From the NCBI GenBank assembly GCA_047609825.1, contig JBLFXJ010000083.1, positions 1-24,496 on the forward strand: a stretch of 24,496 nt of DNA, read 5' to 3'. The first letter of the stretch is position 1. Each line of letters begins with the position of its first letter. The DNA comes from GCA-2862545 sp047609825 (GTDB lineage Bacteria; Myxococcota_A; UBA796; GCA-2862545). The translations under genes were made by a program, and so were the position numbers. A model generated the notes under the pieces. It made no database searches. It was given only the letters and a program-made list of their open reading frames with translations, and was not told where the DNA came from. This document shows, piece by piece, positions 9,037 to 16,195 of the stretch.

Positions 9037-10311
9037 GTGCAGACCGCCTGGGTGCTGGGAGCCGCCGCGACGCCATTCCGGAAGTGGCCGGAGCGGGACT
9101 TCCGCTCACTGACCGAGGAGGCCGTCGAGGGCGCCCTCGCCGATGCTGGCCTCGCGGACGGACGCGCCGTGGACGCCGTCTGGTTCGGCAACTGCGCCAT
9201 GCACCTGTGGGGGCAAGGCAACCTGCGGGGGCAGCATGCGCTGGCTCCGATGGTCGCTTCGGGTCGACTGCGCGGGCCCGCGCCCATCGTCAACGTCGAG
9301 GGCGGCTGCGCGACCGGATCGCTCGCGCTCCACGCCGCTGTGAACGCCGTGCGAGCGGGTGATACCGATCTCGCGCTCGCCATCGGCGTCGAGAAGACGG
9401 TGGTGCCGGACGACCCCGCGAAGATGTTCGCGATCTTCGCCGGCGGCATCGAGCAACTCCATCCGGAGGAGTGGCAGGCGTTCTTCGCGAAGCAGGCGGC
9501 ACAACACGGCCAGACCTTCGCGCCCTCGGCGAGCCGGGTGATGTTCCTCGACATCCACGCCCTGCAGGCCCGCCACCACATGGCCCGCTACGGCACCACC
9601 CTCGAGCAGATCGCGGTGGGCGCGAGCAAGAACCACCACCACGGCTCGCTCAACCCCGCCGCCCAGTACCGGTTCACCGTCACGCCAGAGGCCGCGCTCG
9701 CCGACCGGCTCGTGGTCGACCCGCTCACCCGCGCCATGTGCGCGCCGATGAGCGACGGGGCGGCCGCTGTGCTCGTGTGTAGCGACCGGCTGCTCGCCGA
9801 CCGCGACCCTGCCGTGCGGGATCGGGCGCTTCGGATCCGGGCCTGTGCGCTTGCCGGCGGTCGCTACCGAGACCTCGACGCGCCATCCCTCACCCGCTAT
9901 GCATCCGCAAAGGCATGGAAGCAAGCAGGTTGCGGCCCGGCAGACGTCCAGATCGTCGAGCTCCACGACGCCACCTCGTGGTGTGAGATCCACCACCTCG
10001 AGCAGCTCGGCCTGGTGCCGGTCGGCGAAGGTGGGCCGTTCGTCGGCAGCCGCGCCACCGCCCTCGGAGGCGAGCTGCCAGTGAACCTGTCCGGCGGTCT
10101 GGTGAGCAAGGGCCATCCCCTCGCTGCCACCGGCCTGGGCATGATCACGGAGCTCACGGAGCAGCTGCGCGGCGAGGCCGGGGAGCGGCAGGGCATGCAC
10201 AACGGCTCACCACCCACGCTGGGGCTGGCCCACAACGCGGGCGGGGCCATCGGGTGGGACGAGGCCTTGTGCGCGGTCACGGTGCTCGAGCGCACCTCGG
10301 CGCCCACATGA
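9037..10311 (+). CDS. Thiolase-family protein, SCP2/SCPx type
   Basis: About 424 residues of cytosolic thiolase fold. The nucleophilic Cys91 is in NVEGGCATGSLAL. A later ELHDATSWCEI segment (H310) is the HDxF-like motif characteristic of SCP2-type thiolases. The second catalytic His is in GGLVSKGHPLAATG (H360), and the C-terminal HNAGGAIG replaces the CxG motif of classical thiolases. Thiolases form or cleave the C-C bond of 3-ketoacyl-CoA; SCP2-type members act in side-chain or unusual acyl-CoA degradation, or are catalytically repurposed. The start is taken as GTG 9037, with GGGAGG four bases upstream. It puts WVLGAAATPF at the N-terminus, as in the family; ATG 9010 has AGGGG only one base upstream. 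The stop overlaps the next gene's start (ATGA). Confidence 0.9.
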   Translation: MQTAWVLGAAATPFRKWPERDFRSLTEEAVEGALADAGLADGRAVDAVWFGNCAMHLWGQGNLRGQHALAPMVASGRLRGPAPIVNVEGGCATGSLALHAAVNAVRAGDTDLALAIGVEKTVVPDDPAKMFAIFAGGIEQLHPEEWQAFFAKQAAQHGQTFAPSASRVMFLDIHALQARHHMARYGTTLEQIAVGASKNHHHGSLNPAAQYRFTVTPEAALADRLVVDPLTRAMCAPMSDGAAAVLVCSDRLLADRDPAVRDRALRIRACALAGGRYRDLDAPSLTRYASAKAWKQAGCGPADVQIVELHDATSWCEIHHLEQLGLVPVGEGGPFVGSRATALGGELPVNLSGGLVSKGHPLAATGLGMITELTEQLRGEAGERQGMHNGSPPTLGLAHNAGGAIGWDEALCAVTVLERTSAPT

Positions 10312-11114
10312 GGCTGGCCGTCTCGATCCTGCTGATCGGGTGCGGCGCCAAGGATGACGAGTGCATCGGCGCCAACTGCATCGACACCGGCAGCGCATGT
10401 ACCGGGCCGGAGTGCGATGACCCGCCCGCGACTGGCACGGGCGGGAGCGGGGGCGGCACCGGCGGCGGCACGACCTTGCCCCCACCGACCGGCATCCGCG
10501 TCCTGGCCGCCGGCTTCGGGTGGGACCCCGCCACGAGCACGGTCGTGGGCATCACCGATCTCGAGGGCGCACCCGTCGCGCCCTTCGTCACGGTCGGCGC
10601 GATGGACGGGCTCGACGTGCGCTGCACGGTGACGCTGCGAGCCGACGGGCCCCTCATCCCGCGGGTGGATGGCTGGGTGGCCGACAAGGGGCTGACCCTC
10701 GGCGTAGAGATCCCAGCCGACACCATCGAATCGGACTGCGACCTCAGCGACCCGGCGTGGGACGAGCGCATGGCGCTGGTGCCGACGCAGACCTGGGGGA
10801 TCGGACTGCAGCCCCTCAACGACACCACGCAGGCCTATGCGATGGCCGCGCTGGGCGAGGACTGGTTCCCGCAGCAGTTCCAGGCGCTCTCGGTGGGCTG
10901 GTACTGGTCCGAGCTCGAGGGCGCCTTCGACGGGTCTGGCTACATGGACGACCCGCTGGGCTTCGCGACGGACGTGCGCGCCGATCTGTCGCTGGTGGCC
11001 GGGCTGGACGGTGAGCCGGTGCGACTCGACGCCGAGGCCGCCCTGCCACCCGAGGGTCCGGTGCGCGCCTGGTACAGCCTCGACGCCAGCTACGTGACCA
11101 TCGAGCTACGCTGA
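10308..11114 (+). CDS. Hypothetical lipoprotein coupled to thiolase
   Basis: A 268-residue protein that I do not recognise. The leader MRLAVSILLIGC has a lipobox with lipidated Cys12. It is followed by four closely spaced cysteines (CIGANC, ACTGPEC) and a Gly/Thr/Pro linker (about residues 43-62). The mature part looks beta-rich, with two further Cys (RCTVTL and DCDLSD) and a Trp/Tyr-rich stretch GWYWSELEGAF. The ATG overlaps the stop of the thiolase gene (ATGA), and no separate ribosome site is visible, so it should be translated by re-initiation. The pairing of a cytosolic thiolase with a surface lipoprotein has no obvious functional logic and may be positional only. Its last nine bases overlap, tail to tail, the convergent gene on the other strand. 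Confidence 0.82.
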   Translation: MRLAVSILLIGCGAKDDECIGANCIDTGSACTGPECDDPPATGTGGSGGGTGGGTTLPPPTGIRVLAAGFGWDPATSTVVGITDLEGAPVAPFVTVGAMDGLDVRCTVTLRADGPLIPRVDGWVADKGLTLGVEIPADTIESDCDLSDPAWDERMALVPTQTWGIGLQPLNDTTQAYAMAALGEDWFPQQFQALSVGWYWSELEGAFDGSGYMDDPLGFATDVRADLSLVAGLDGEPVRLDAEAALPPEGPVRAWYSLDASYVTIELR

Positions 11115-12152
11115 CGCCGCGTCGAGCAGGGCCGACAGCGCCAGGGGGCTCGCGATAAGCGGATCGTCCTCCTTCTGCAGCGTGACGGGGTTGCGCCACA
11201 GTCCATCCGCGCCTTGCCCGGCGCGCACCGCCTCGCCCAGCGCCTCGGCCCATCCCGGCGGACCGCCCAACGCAGCGAACACCGCCGCGGCGCCGGCCAG
11301 GTAGTACCCCCGCATCGCTGGCACGAACCCCTGGTGTTGTTGTCCCAACCTCGGGTTTCCGTCGAGCCGGTGCATCTGCCGGAGCGCGTTCGCGCCGGAC
11401 TCCGCCAGCGCCCGCTCCCCCAGCGCCAGCGCTGCGAGCACGCCGTCCGCGGTGGCCGAGCCATACCCCTGCGGGCCGTCGTCTCCACGGCCTCCCTTGT
11501 TCAGCGCGTCCTCCACCGCCGAGTACACGAAGCTCCCGTCCGAGCGCTGACTCCGTCGCACATACCTGAGCGCACCGTCACGCGCGGGCCCCGACCAGCC
11601 GCCAGCGCACAGGCCCTCGATGGCACGGCGGGTCATCGACAGGTCCACATGTCCAGGGTGGGCCGGCGGCACCGGCGGCGCAGCGGCGCTCCCCATGGGA
11701 AACCCACCATCCGCCGGTCCCCACTGGGCCCCGAGTCGCTGTTGACCAAGGAGCCAGGCCCGCATCGCCGCCTGCACCGCCGGCTCCACGCCCGCGCGTG
11801 CCAGGCAGCCCAGGCCGAGGCCGGTCGCATAGGTCGGGTACTCCGAGGCGAGCCCGCCCAGTCCGAGGGACCCGTCCCGCCCGCGTTCGGTGAGGAATGA
11901 CAGCGCCCGGGAGAGCCCAGCGGCAGGCGCCAGATCGGGCACTCGAGCCAGAGTGGCCAGGGCGAAGGCGGTCAGCGTCTCGCCGGGCGCGAGGAAGCCA
12001 TAGGTGCGGCTGTGCCACCCGCCGTCCTCGGCCTGAAGCGCCCACAGCGCAGAGACACCACGTTCCAACACCGGATCCGCCGACCGTCCGCAGGTGCAGC
12101 CCACCAGCAGCGCAGCGCCTCCCGCCAGCATTCCTCTGCGCGTAGGATTCAC
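11106..12152 (-). CDS. Prenyltransferase/squalene-cyclase-repeat (alpha/alpha toroid) Tat-exported lipoprotein
   Basis: A 348-residue protein starting at GTG 12152, which overlaps the stop of the upstream gene (GTGA). The N-terminus NPTRRGMLAGGAALLVGC combines a twin-arginine motif with a lipobox (Cys19), so it should be exported folded and lipidated. The body is all-alpha, with repeated QW-like motifs: QAEDGGW (about 40-46), RGRDGSLG (about 90-97), PADGGFPMG (about 147-155), QRSDGSFVYS (about 202-211) and QGADGLW (about 313-319). They predict an alpha/alpha toroid as in terpene cyclases, prenyltransferase beta subunits and complement/A2M thioester domains. The Asp-rich DxDD or DCTAE catalytic motifs of squalene-hopene cyclases are not seen, so enzyme activity is doubtful. 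An upstream extension to 12320 is open but would bury the signal. Confidence 0.83.
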   Translation of the reverse strand: MNPTRRGMLAGGAALLVGCTCGRSADPVLERGVSALWALQAEDGGWHSRTYGFLAPGETLTAFALATLARVPDLAPAAGLSRALSFLTERGRDGSLGLGGLASEYPTYATGLGLGCLARAGVEPAVQAAMRAWLLGQQRLGAQWGPADGGFPMGSAAAPPVPPAHPGHVDLSMTRRAIEGLCAGGWSGPARDGALRYVRRSQRSDGSFVYSAVEDALNKGGRGDDGPQGYGSATADGVLAALALGERALAESGANALRQMHRLDGNPRLGQQHQGFVPAMRGYYLAGAAAVFAALGGPPGWAEALGEAVRAGQGADGLWRNPVTLQKEDDPLIASPLALSALLDAASA

Positions 12153-13318
12153 CCCCGCGCCGGCGCCGGCGCCCGAGCGGCGTCGCCCGCCGACAGGGTC
12201 ATCAGACCGCCCGCCGTCGTGAACGCCCGGCTGGTGATGCAGTGATGCCCGACCCACGACCCGTCGGCGTTCTGGATCCCCACCAGGTACGTCCCGATCC
12301 GCTCCTCCCAACTCGCCCACTCGGATCCGCCTTCGGCCGCAAGGGTGTCGCTGATCATCATGTACGAGAGCATCTCTTCGCCACCGATGGACCCGAACCC
12401 GGCCATGAGCCGGCCGTCATCGCCGGCGATCCGTCCCACGGCCGCCGCCTGGACCGCCTCGGCTGCCGCTGCCGCCGGAGCATCCGCCGTGTACCGGCCA
12501 GTTCGGTCGGTGATCTGCTTGTTGTTCGCGAGGGAGCCCGCTACCGCGTACAGCTCGACGCCCGCCCCCGCCGACGCGTCGAACGCGCCCGTGCTCGTGT
12601 CTGCCATCCGCTGCTGGTAGGCATCCGACCGGGAGATCACGTCCTCGTCGACCACCTTGCCGAGGGCGACCGCCTGATTCAGGCTCTGGGCGGCGAGGGA
12701 GGTGGAGAGCACCGGCGCCCACCCGTTGCCGTCGAACGAGCCATCCGCGCGCTGCGCTGACTGCACCTTGGTGAGCACCTTGTCGAGCGCTGTATCCATC
12801 CGTGAGTTGCGGCCCCGGTCCAGGCTGCCGGCGAGCTCACCCAGCATCAGCGCCGCCAGGTGGGTGTCCACCAGCTCACCGAGCTTGTACTGGATCTGGG
12901 TGCCCACCGGGGTGGCGAGGCGGGGCCCATCGGGGGCCGCGTCCACGGCCGTGAGCACGAAGTCCACGCCGCGCGCGATCGCGACGTCGTGGCGATCACT
13001 GCCGCCGGCATCCCGGGCGAGCGCGAGCGTGGTGAACGCCGTAGTCGCCACGTCCGAGCTCGCCTGCACCCCATCGGAGCCATGGGCGCCCGAGCTCCAG
13101 CCGCCGTCTGCGTGCTGATTGGCGAGCACCCAGGCCACGCCCTTCGCGCGGGCAGCGCGCACTGCAGGGGTCGCCGTGGACAGCGCTGGCGCCGTGCGAG
13201 GGGCCACCGTCGAGGGCAGGGTCGGGGCGCCGCCGAAGTCTTCGAGGACCTGGGATGGCTCGGACGCGGAGGCGCCGACGGTGAGAGCGAGGACGAGGGC
13301 GAGCAGGCTGCGGGTCAT
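12149..13318 (-). CDS. Prenyltransferase/squalene-cyclase-repeat (alpha/alpha toroid) secreted protein
   Basis: A 389-residue protein with a Sec signal peptide (MTRSLLALVLALTVGASASE, cleavage expected after ASA). It is followed by a Pro/Thr/Ala spacer and an all-alpha toroid. Repeat motifs are NQHADGGWSSG (about 67-77), AQRADGSFDGNGW (about 188-200) and QNADGSWVGHHC (about 349-360), the last near the end as expected for the closing repeat. No cyclase acid motif and no GCGEQ-type thioester is present, so it is probably a non-catalytic periplasmic or secreted scaffold; its binding partner is unknown. ATG 13318 is chosen because GGAG lies six bases upstream; the frame is open 39 bases further but has no signal there. 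The downstream toroid lipoprotein is coupled by a four-base overlap, so the pair is co-translated and the products probably act together. Confidence 0.85.
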   Translation of the reverse strand: MTRSLLALVLALTVGASASEPSQVLEDFGGAPTLPSTVAPRTAPALSTATPAVRAARAKGVAWVLANQHADGGWSSGAHGSDGVQASSDVATTAFTTLALARDAGGSDRHDVAIARGVDFVLTAVDAAPDGPRLATPVGTQIQYKLGELVDTHLAALMLGELAGSLDRGRNSRMDTALDKVLTKVQSAQRADGSFDGNGWAPVLSTSLAAQSLNQAVALGKVVDEDVISRSDAYQQRMADTSTGAFDASAGAGVELYAVAGSLANNKQITDRTGRYTADAPAAAAAEAVQAAAVGRIAGDDGRLMAGFGSIGGEEMLSYMMISDTLAAEGGSEWASWEERIGTYLVGIQNADGSWVGHHCITSRAFTTAGGLMTLSAGDAARAPAPARG

Positions 13319-13382
13319 GGTGGGCTCCGTGTGTGTCGTCCACCGAACGCGCAACACAGCGGGGTCTTACAGACCGCCCATC

Positions 13383-13395
13383 ACTCTCCGAGAGT
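13383..13395. other. Short perfect dyad in the mtgA-to-toroid gap
   Basis: ACTCT-CCG-AGAGT forms a perfect 5-bp stem with a 3-base loop, 65 bases upstream of the Sec-exported toroid gene and about 35 bases past the mtgA stop. It has no T-tract, so it could be an operator half-site pair or chance. Confidence 0.25.
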
Positions 13396-13406
13396 CATCG
13401 GATTTC

Positions 13407-13435
13407 CTGAACCAATCGCGCTTCGCTCCGTTCAG
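13407..13435 (-). terminator. Inverted repeat overlapping the mtgA stop codon
   Basis: CTGAAC at 13407-13412 and GTTCAG at 13430-13435 can pair as a 6-bp stem with a 17-base loop, and the stop codon of mtgA lies inside one arm. A GC-rich loop and the lack of a T-run make it a weak candidate for ending the five-gene operon. Confidence 0.25.
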
Positions 13436-14181
13436 AGCAGGCAGTCGGGAAGGCGCGCCTCTCGCCCCGCCCACGCCCGGCCCGCATCCTCGAACCCCGC
13501 ACGCCAGGGCACCGGAGCCGGATTGCGCAGCACCCACTGGGCCCGACGGCCCGACGCCGCCGAGGTCGAGTCCCGGCTCGTCGGCGCTGGCAGCAGCGTG
13601 GCGAGGCGCGCGGCCTGGTCGCGGGTCAGCGCCGCCGCCGGACGCCCATACCACCGCTGTGCTGCTGCCTCGAATCCGAAGGTCACCGGCCCGGTCTCGG
13701 CGATGTTCAGGTAGATCTCCAGGATCCGCTTCTTGGGGACCAGCAGCTCCAGCCAGACCGTGTACACCGCCTCGAGGCCCTTGCGGGCGAAGCCGCCGCC
13801 TTGCCAGAGGAACAGGTTGCGCGCCACTTGCTGGCTGATGGTGCTCGCGCCGCGCAGGCGCTCGCCCCCTTGCCAGTCCTCGATCGCCGCGCAGATCTGC
13901 CGGTCATCGAAGCCGGAGTGCAGGAAGAACGTCTGGTCCTCGGCACTGACCACCATCGCGGGAACGTGCTCGCCGAGCGCCTCCAGCCGCATCGTCGTGT
14001 GGCTCGGCGCTACCCAGCCGCTTTGCCACGCGCCGCCCACCGCCTGCCCGACCATCGTCGGGGTGACGGTAGGGTCGGCGAACCGGACAGAGATCACCTG
14101 GAGCGGGGGGAGAACCCATGCGATGACGGACAAGATGGCCAGCACCCGCAGGCCCTGCCCCGCCCGGCGGCGCCAGCTCAC
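13432..14181 (-). CDS. mtgA: Monofunctional biosynthetic peptidoglycan transglycosylase
   Basis: A 249-residue GT51 glycosyltransferase that polymerises lipid II into glycan strands in the inner membrane. A positively charged start is followed by one membrane segment (about residues 11-31). The catalytic domain has all the family blocks: AEDQTFFLHSGFD with catalytic E81, RGASTISQQVARNLFLW (about 110-126), RKGLEAVYTVWLE (about 133-145) and KKRILEIYLNIAE followed by FGFEAAAQRWYG. The GASTISQQ variant and lack of a transpeptidase domain point to the MtgA type rather than a class A PBP. It is the last gene of the folE2 operon. The start is GTG 14181, overlapping the stop of the LuxC-type gene (GTGA), with GGAGG almost touching it; a GTG 12 bases upstream (14193) is an alternative. 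The C-terminus carries a short Arg/Pro/Trp-rich extension. Confidence 0.93.
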   Translation of the reverse strand: MSWRRRAGQGLRVLAILSVIAWVLPPLQVISVRFADPTVTPTMVGQAVGGAWQSGWVAPSHTTMRLEALGEHVPAMVVSAEDQTFFLHSGFDDRQICAAIEDWQGGERLRGASTISQQVARNLFLWQGGGFARKGLEAVYTVWLELLVPKKRILEIYLNIAETGPVTFGFEAAAQRWYGRPAAALTRDQAARLATLLPAPTSRDSTSAASGRRAQWVLRNPAPVPWRAGFEDAGRAWAGREARLPDCLL

Positions 14182-15200
14182 ACCTCCGACCACACTGCGC
14201 GCCCGGACGCCACCAGCCAGTTCTCGCCATCGTGCATCCGCACCAACGGCGGACGCTGCATCTGCCCAGGCCGGCACACGCGGCACGCACCAGCATCGAG
14301 CCAAGCCTCAGCACTCTCGGGGTCGTCCGTGCCCACGGTGCTCAGCCACGCCCGGTGCGCAGAGAGGAGGTCCATGGCCTCCCGACGATCCGCCACAGCC
14401 ACCACGGTGGACGCCCGCGGCAGCGGCGTGGGCTCGAGCTGGTCGCCGGGCAACACGTGTAGCGCCCAGCCATAGCCGACCCGCGACTGTCCGACGGCGC
14501 GGGAGAGTGCGGTGCGTGAGCGCAGCGTGGCCCCTTCGATGCCCGCCAGACGCCCCCGCGGCCAGCGCTCCTCGGCCCGCGCCATGGCCACCGCGAGCTC
14601 ATCGAGCGCATCGTCCAGGGGCAATGGCGTGAACACCACCGCCGGCGACATGCACCCGCGGGTGTCGTACATCGCCAGATCCCGGGCCACATCCGTCCAG
14701 CTCTCCGACCGCGTGATCCAGGCCGCAGAGAACCGATGCCCATGGGCGAGCACCCGCGCCGTGGGGCTCACCGTTCGCCGGATGTCCGCCACCGCAGCAT
14801 CCGATCCCATGGCGATCACCAGCGGATGTCGCCCCACGACCTCACGCGCGTCGGTCCAGCTGAGCGGCAGGTGCTCCGCCTCGGCCGCCGCCACCAGATC
14901 CGGAGCCCAGCCGGGCTCGCCCGCGGGCATCTTCAGCACCACCTCGGTCCCTCGCCCGAGCAGCACCGCACACCACTCCAGCGGTGCGGTGAACACGGTG
15001 CGTGCACACACGACGACCGCCGACGGGAACGGCCGCACGTCCACCCGAGCCACGGTGTCCAGCGCATCGTCATTGAGGGCCGCCAAGGCCGCTGCCCGCG
15101 CCGCCACCGCCCCCTCCGTGGACAGGTCGGTGAACCGGGGCGGGGCCGCCTCGGCCAGGCGATCACGCCACCGCCGCACAGCGTGCCACATGATATTCAT
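14178..15200 (-). CDS. LuxC-type acyl-CoA/acyl-enzyme reductase
   Basis: A 340-residue protein of the LuxC family (aldehyde-dehydrogenase-like fold), which reduces an activated fatty acyl group to an aldehyde with NADPH. The catalytic Cys183 sits in MYDTRGCMSPAVVF, matching the nucleophile that LuxC acylates. A cofactor-binding strand is visible in RGTEVVLKMPAG (about 83-94) and VIAMGSDAAV (about 128-137). Bioluminescence LuxC proteins are about 480 residues; this one lacks much of the N-terminal region but keeps the core. It begins at ATG 15200, inside the stop of the LuxE-type gene (ATGA), with GGAGG about six bases upstream. Position directly behind LuxE strongly suggests the two form a fatty acid reductase. 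No luciferase genes are present, so bioluminescence is not implied. Confidence 0.85.
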   Translation of the reverse strand: MNIMWHAVRRWRDRLAEAAPPRFTDLSTEGAVAARAAALAALNDDALDTVARVDVRPFPSAVVVCARTVFTAPLEWCAVLLGRGTEVVLKMPAGEPGWAPDLVAAAEAEHLPLSWTDAREVVGRHPLVIAMGSDAAVADIRRTVSPTARVLAHGHRFSAAWITRSESWTDVARDLAMYDTRGCMSPAVVFTPLPLDDALDELAVAMARAEERWPRGRLAGIEGATLRSRTALSRAVGQSRVGYGWALHVLPGDQLEPTPLPRASTVVAVADRREAMDLLSAHRAWLSTVGTDDPESAEAWLDAGACRVCRPGQMQRPPLVRMHDGENWLVASGRAVWSEV

Positions 15201-16195
15201 CGCACCCTCCGGGCCCACGCCTCTTCGACCGTGAGCGAGCACCCGCGCGCGCCAGACCCCGCCAGTCGGCCGTGCAGCGTCACGGTGCCGTCCTCGTGCA
15301 CGACCCCCGCATCGAGGGTCTCGATGGCGACCGCGCTGTCGAGGTTGCACAGATCGACGAACCGCAGCTGACCCGGCCGCCCGGCGGGCAGTGGCGTTCC
15401 GGTCACCGGGTCCACCGCCAGCGCCCGAAGCCACGCCGGCGGAGCATAGTCGCCCCCCGGCTCACCCCAGAGCTGGCTCGACAGCTCCGTCATCCCATAC
15501 TCGGTGACCACACGGCACCCGGTGAATGCCGCCCGCGCCGCCGCATACAGCCCGACATCGTCCACCCGCTGCACCCGGCCCTTGAACCCACCGGTCACCA
15601 TCACCACCGAGCCCGGAGGCGCCGCAGGCGTGCCCCGCTCGAACCACTCGGCCAGGGCGAATCCCGTACACGGCACGAACACGGGCTCCGTCTCCGCCGC
15701 AAGGGCCCGCTCCAAGCCGTCGAGGTCCACACCATCGGGTCGGAGGTACCACTCCGCCTCATCGGTCAGCAGCGCCACCATGTGCGACAGGCTGGAGTCG
15801 GGATGCGCCCACGCATCGAGCAGGAGCGCGTGTGCACGCGGCGGCAGATCCTCCACGCAGGCGCGCGCCCAGCGCTCCGCGCCGAGCTCGTACAGCTCTG
15901 GCGTCCAGGTGCGGTGCTCTCCGCGGGGGCCGCCGGTGGTGCCGGAGGTCCGGAACACGCGGCCCTCTCCTACCGGCACCGTGCCCACCGCCACCCGCTT
16001 GAACAGCTCAACGGGAACGGCGGGGAGGTCCCTCCAGGTGAGCGGGGCGCCGTCCGACAGTGCAGCGATGACAGGGCTGTTCGCCCGCTGATAGGCACCG
16101 ACCGCCAGGGCGATCTCCCCGAAACCCTCCTCGGATTCGCCACGGATGAAGGAGCGGACGCGCACAGCGAGCGCCTCGGCTTCGGGCGGCCTCAT
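15197..16195 (-). CDS. LuxE-type acyl-protein synthetase (acyl-activating enzyme)
   Basis: A 332-residue member of the LuxE/PaaK adenylate-forming group, which activates a carboxylic acid with ATP and hands the acyl group to its partner reductase. The adenylate motif is RTSGTTGGPRG (about 82-92). A second core motif, TEYGMTELSSQLWG (about 231-244), is the AMP-binding YGxTE region. The end has QLRFVDLCNLDSAVAIETLDAG, with the ribose-contacting Asp. Luciferase-linked LuxE proteins are about 370 residues, so this is slightly short but complete in its motifs. The ATG at 16195 overlaps the stop of the aminotransferase (ATGA), with GGAGG two bases upstream, so it depends on translational coupling. 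Substrate chain length cannot be read from the sequence. Confidence 0.87.
   Translation of the reverse strand: MRPPEAEALAVRVRSFIRGESEEGFGEIALAVGAYQRANSPVIAALSDGAPLTWRDLPAVPVELFKRVAVGTVPVGEGRVFRTSGTTGGPRGEHRTWTPELYELGAERWARACVEDLPPRAHALLLDAWAHPDSSLSHMVALLTDEAEWYLRPDGVDLDGLERALAAETEPVFVPCTGFALAEWFERGTPAAPPGSVVMVTGGFKGRVQRVDDVGLYAAARAAFTGCRVVTEYGMTELSSQLWGEPGGDYAPPAWLRALAVDPVTGTPLPAGRPGQLRFVDLCNLDSAVAIETLDAGVVHEDGTVTLHGRLAGSGARGCSLTVEEAWARRVR

Noticed and set aside
8268..10200. Long minus-strand frames over the Ig-like lipoprotein and thiolase (8268-9581 and 9106-10200)
   Set aside because: Thiolase catalytic motifs are on the plus strand; the minus products are low-complexity and Arg/Ser/His-rich.
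11106..13318. The two toroid proteins as detached A2M thioester domains
   Set aside because: Fold is similar, but no GCGEQ-like thioester motif is visible in either, so only the fold resemblance is kept as a note.
14178..16195. A bioluminescence (lux) operon
   Set aside because: Only LuxC- and LuxE-type genes are present; there are no luxA/luxB luciferase subunits and no luxD.
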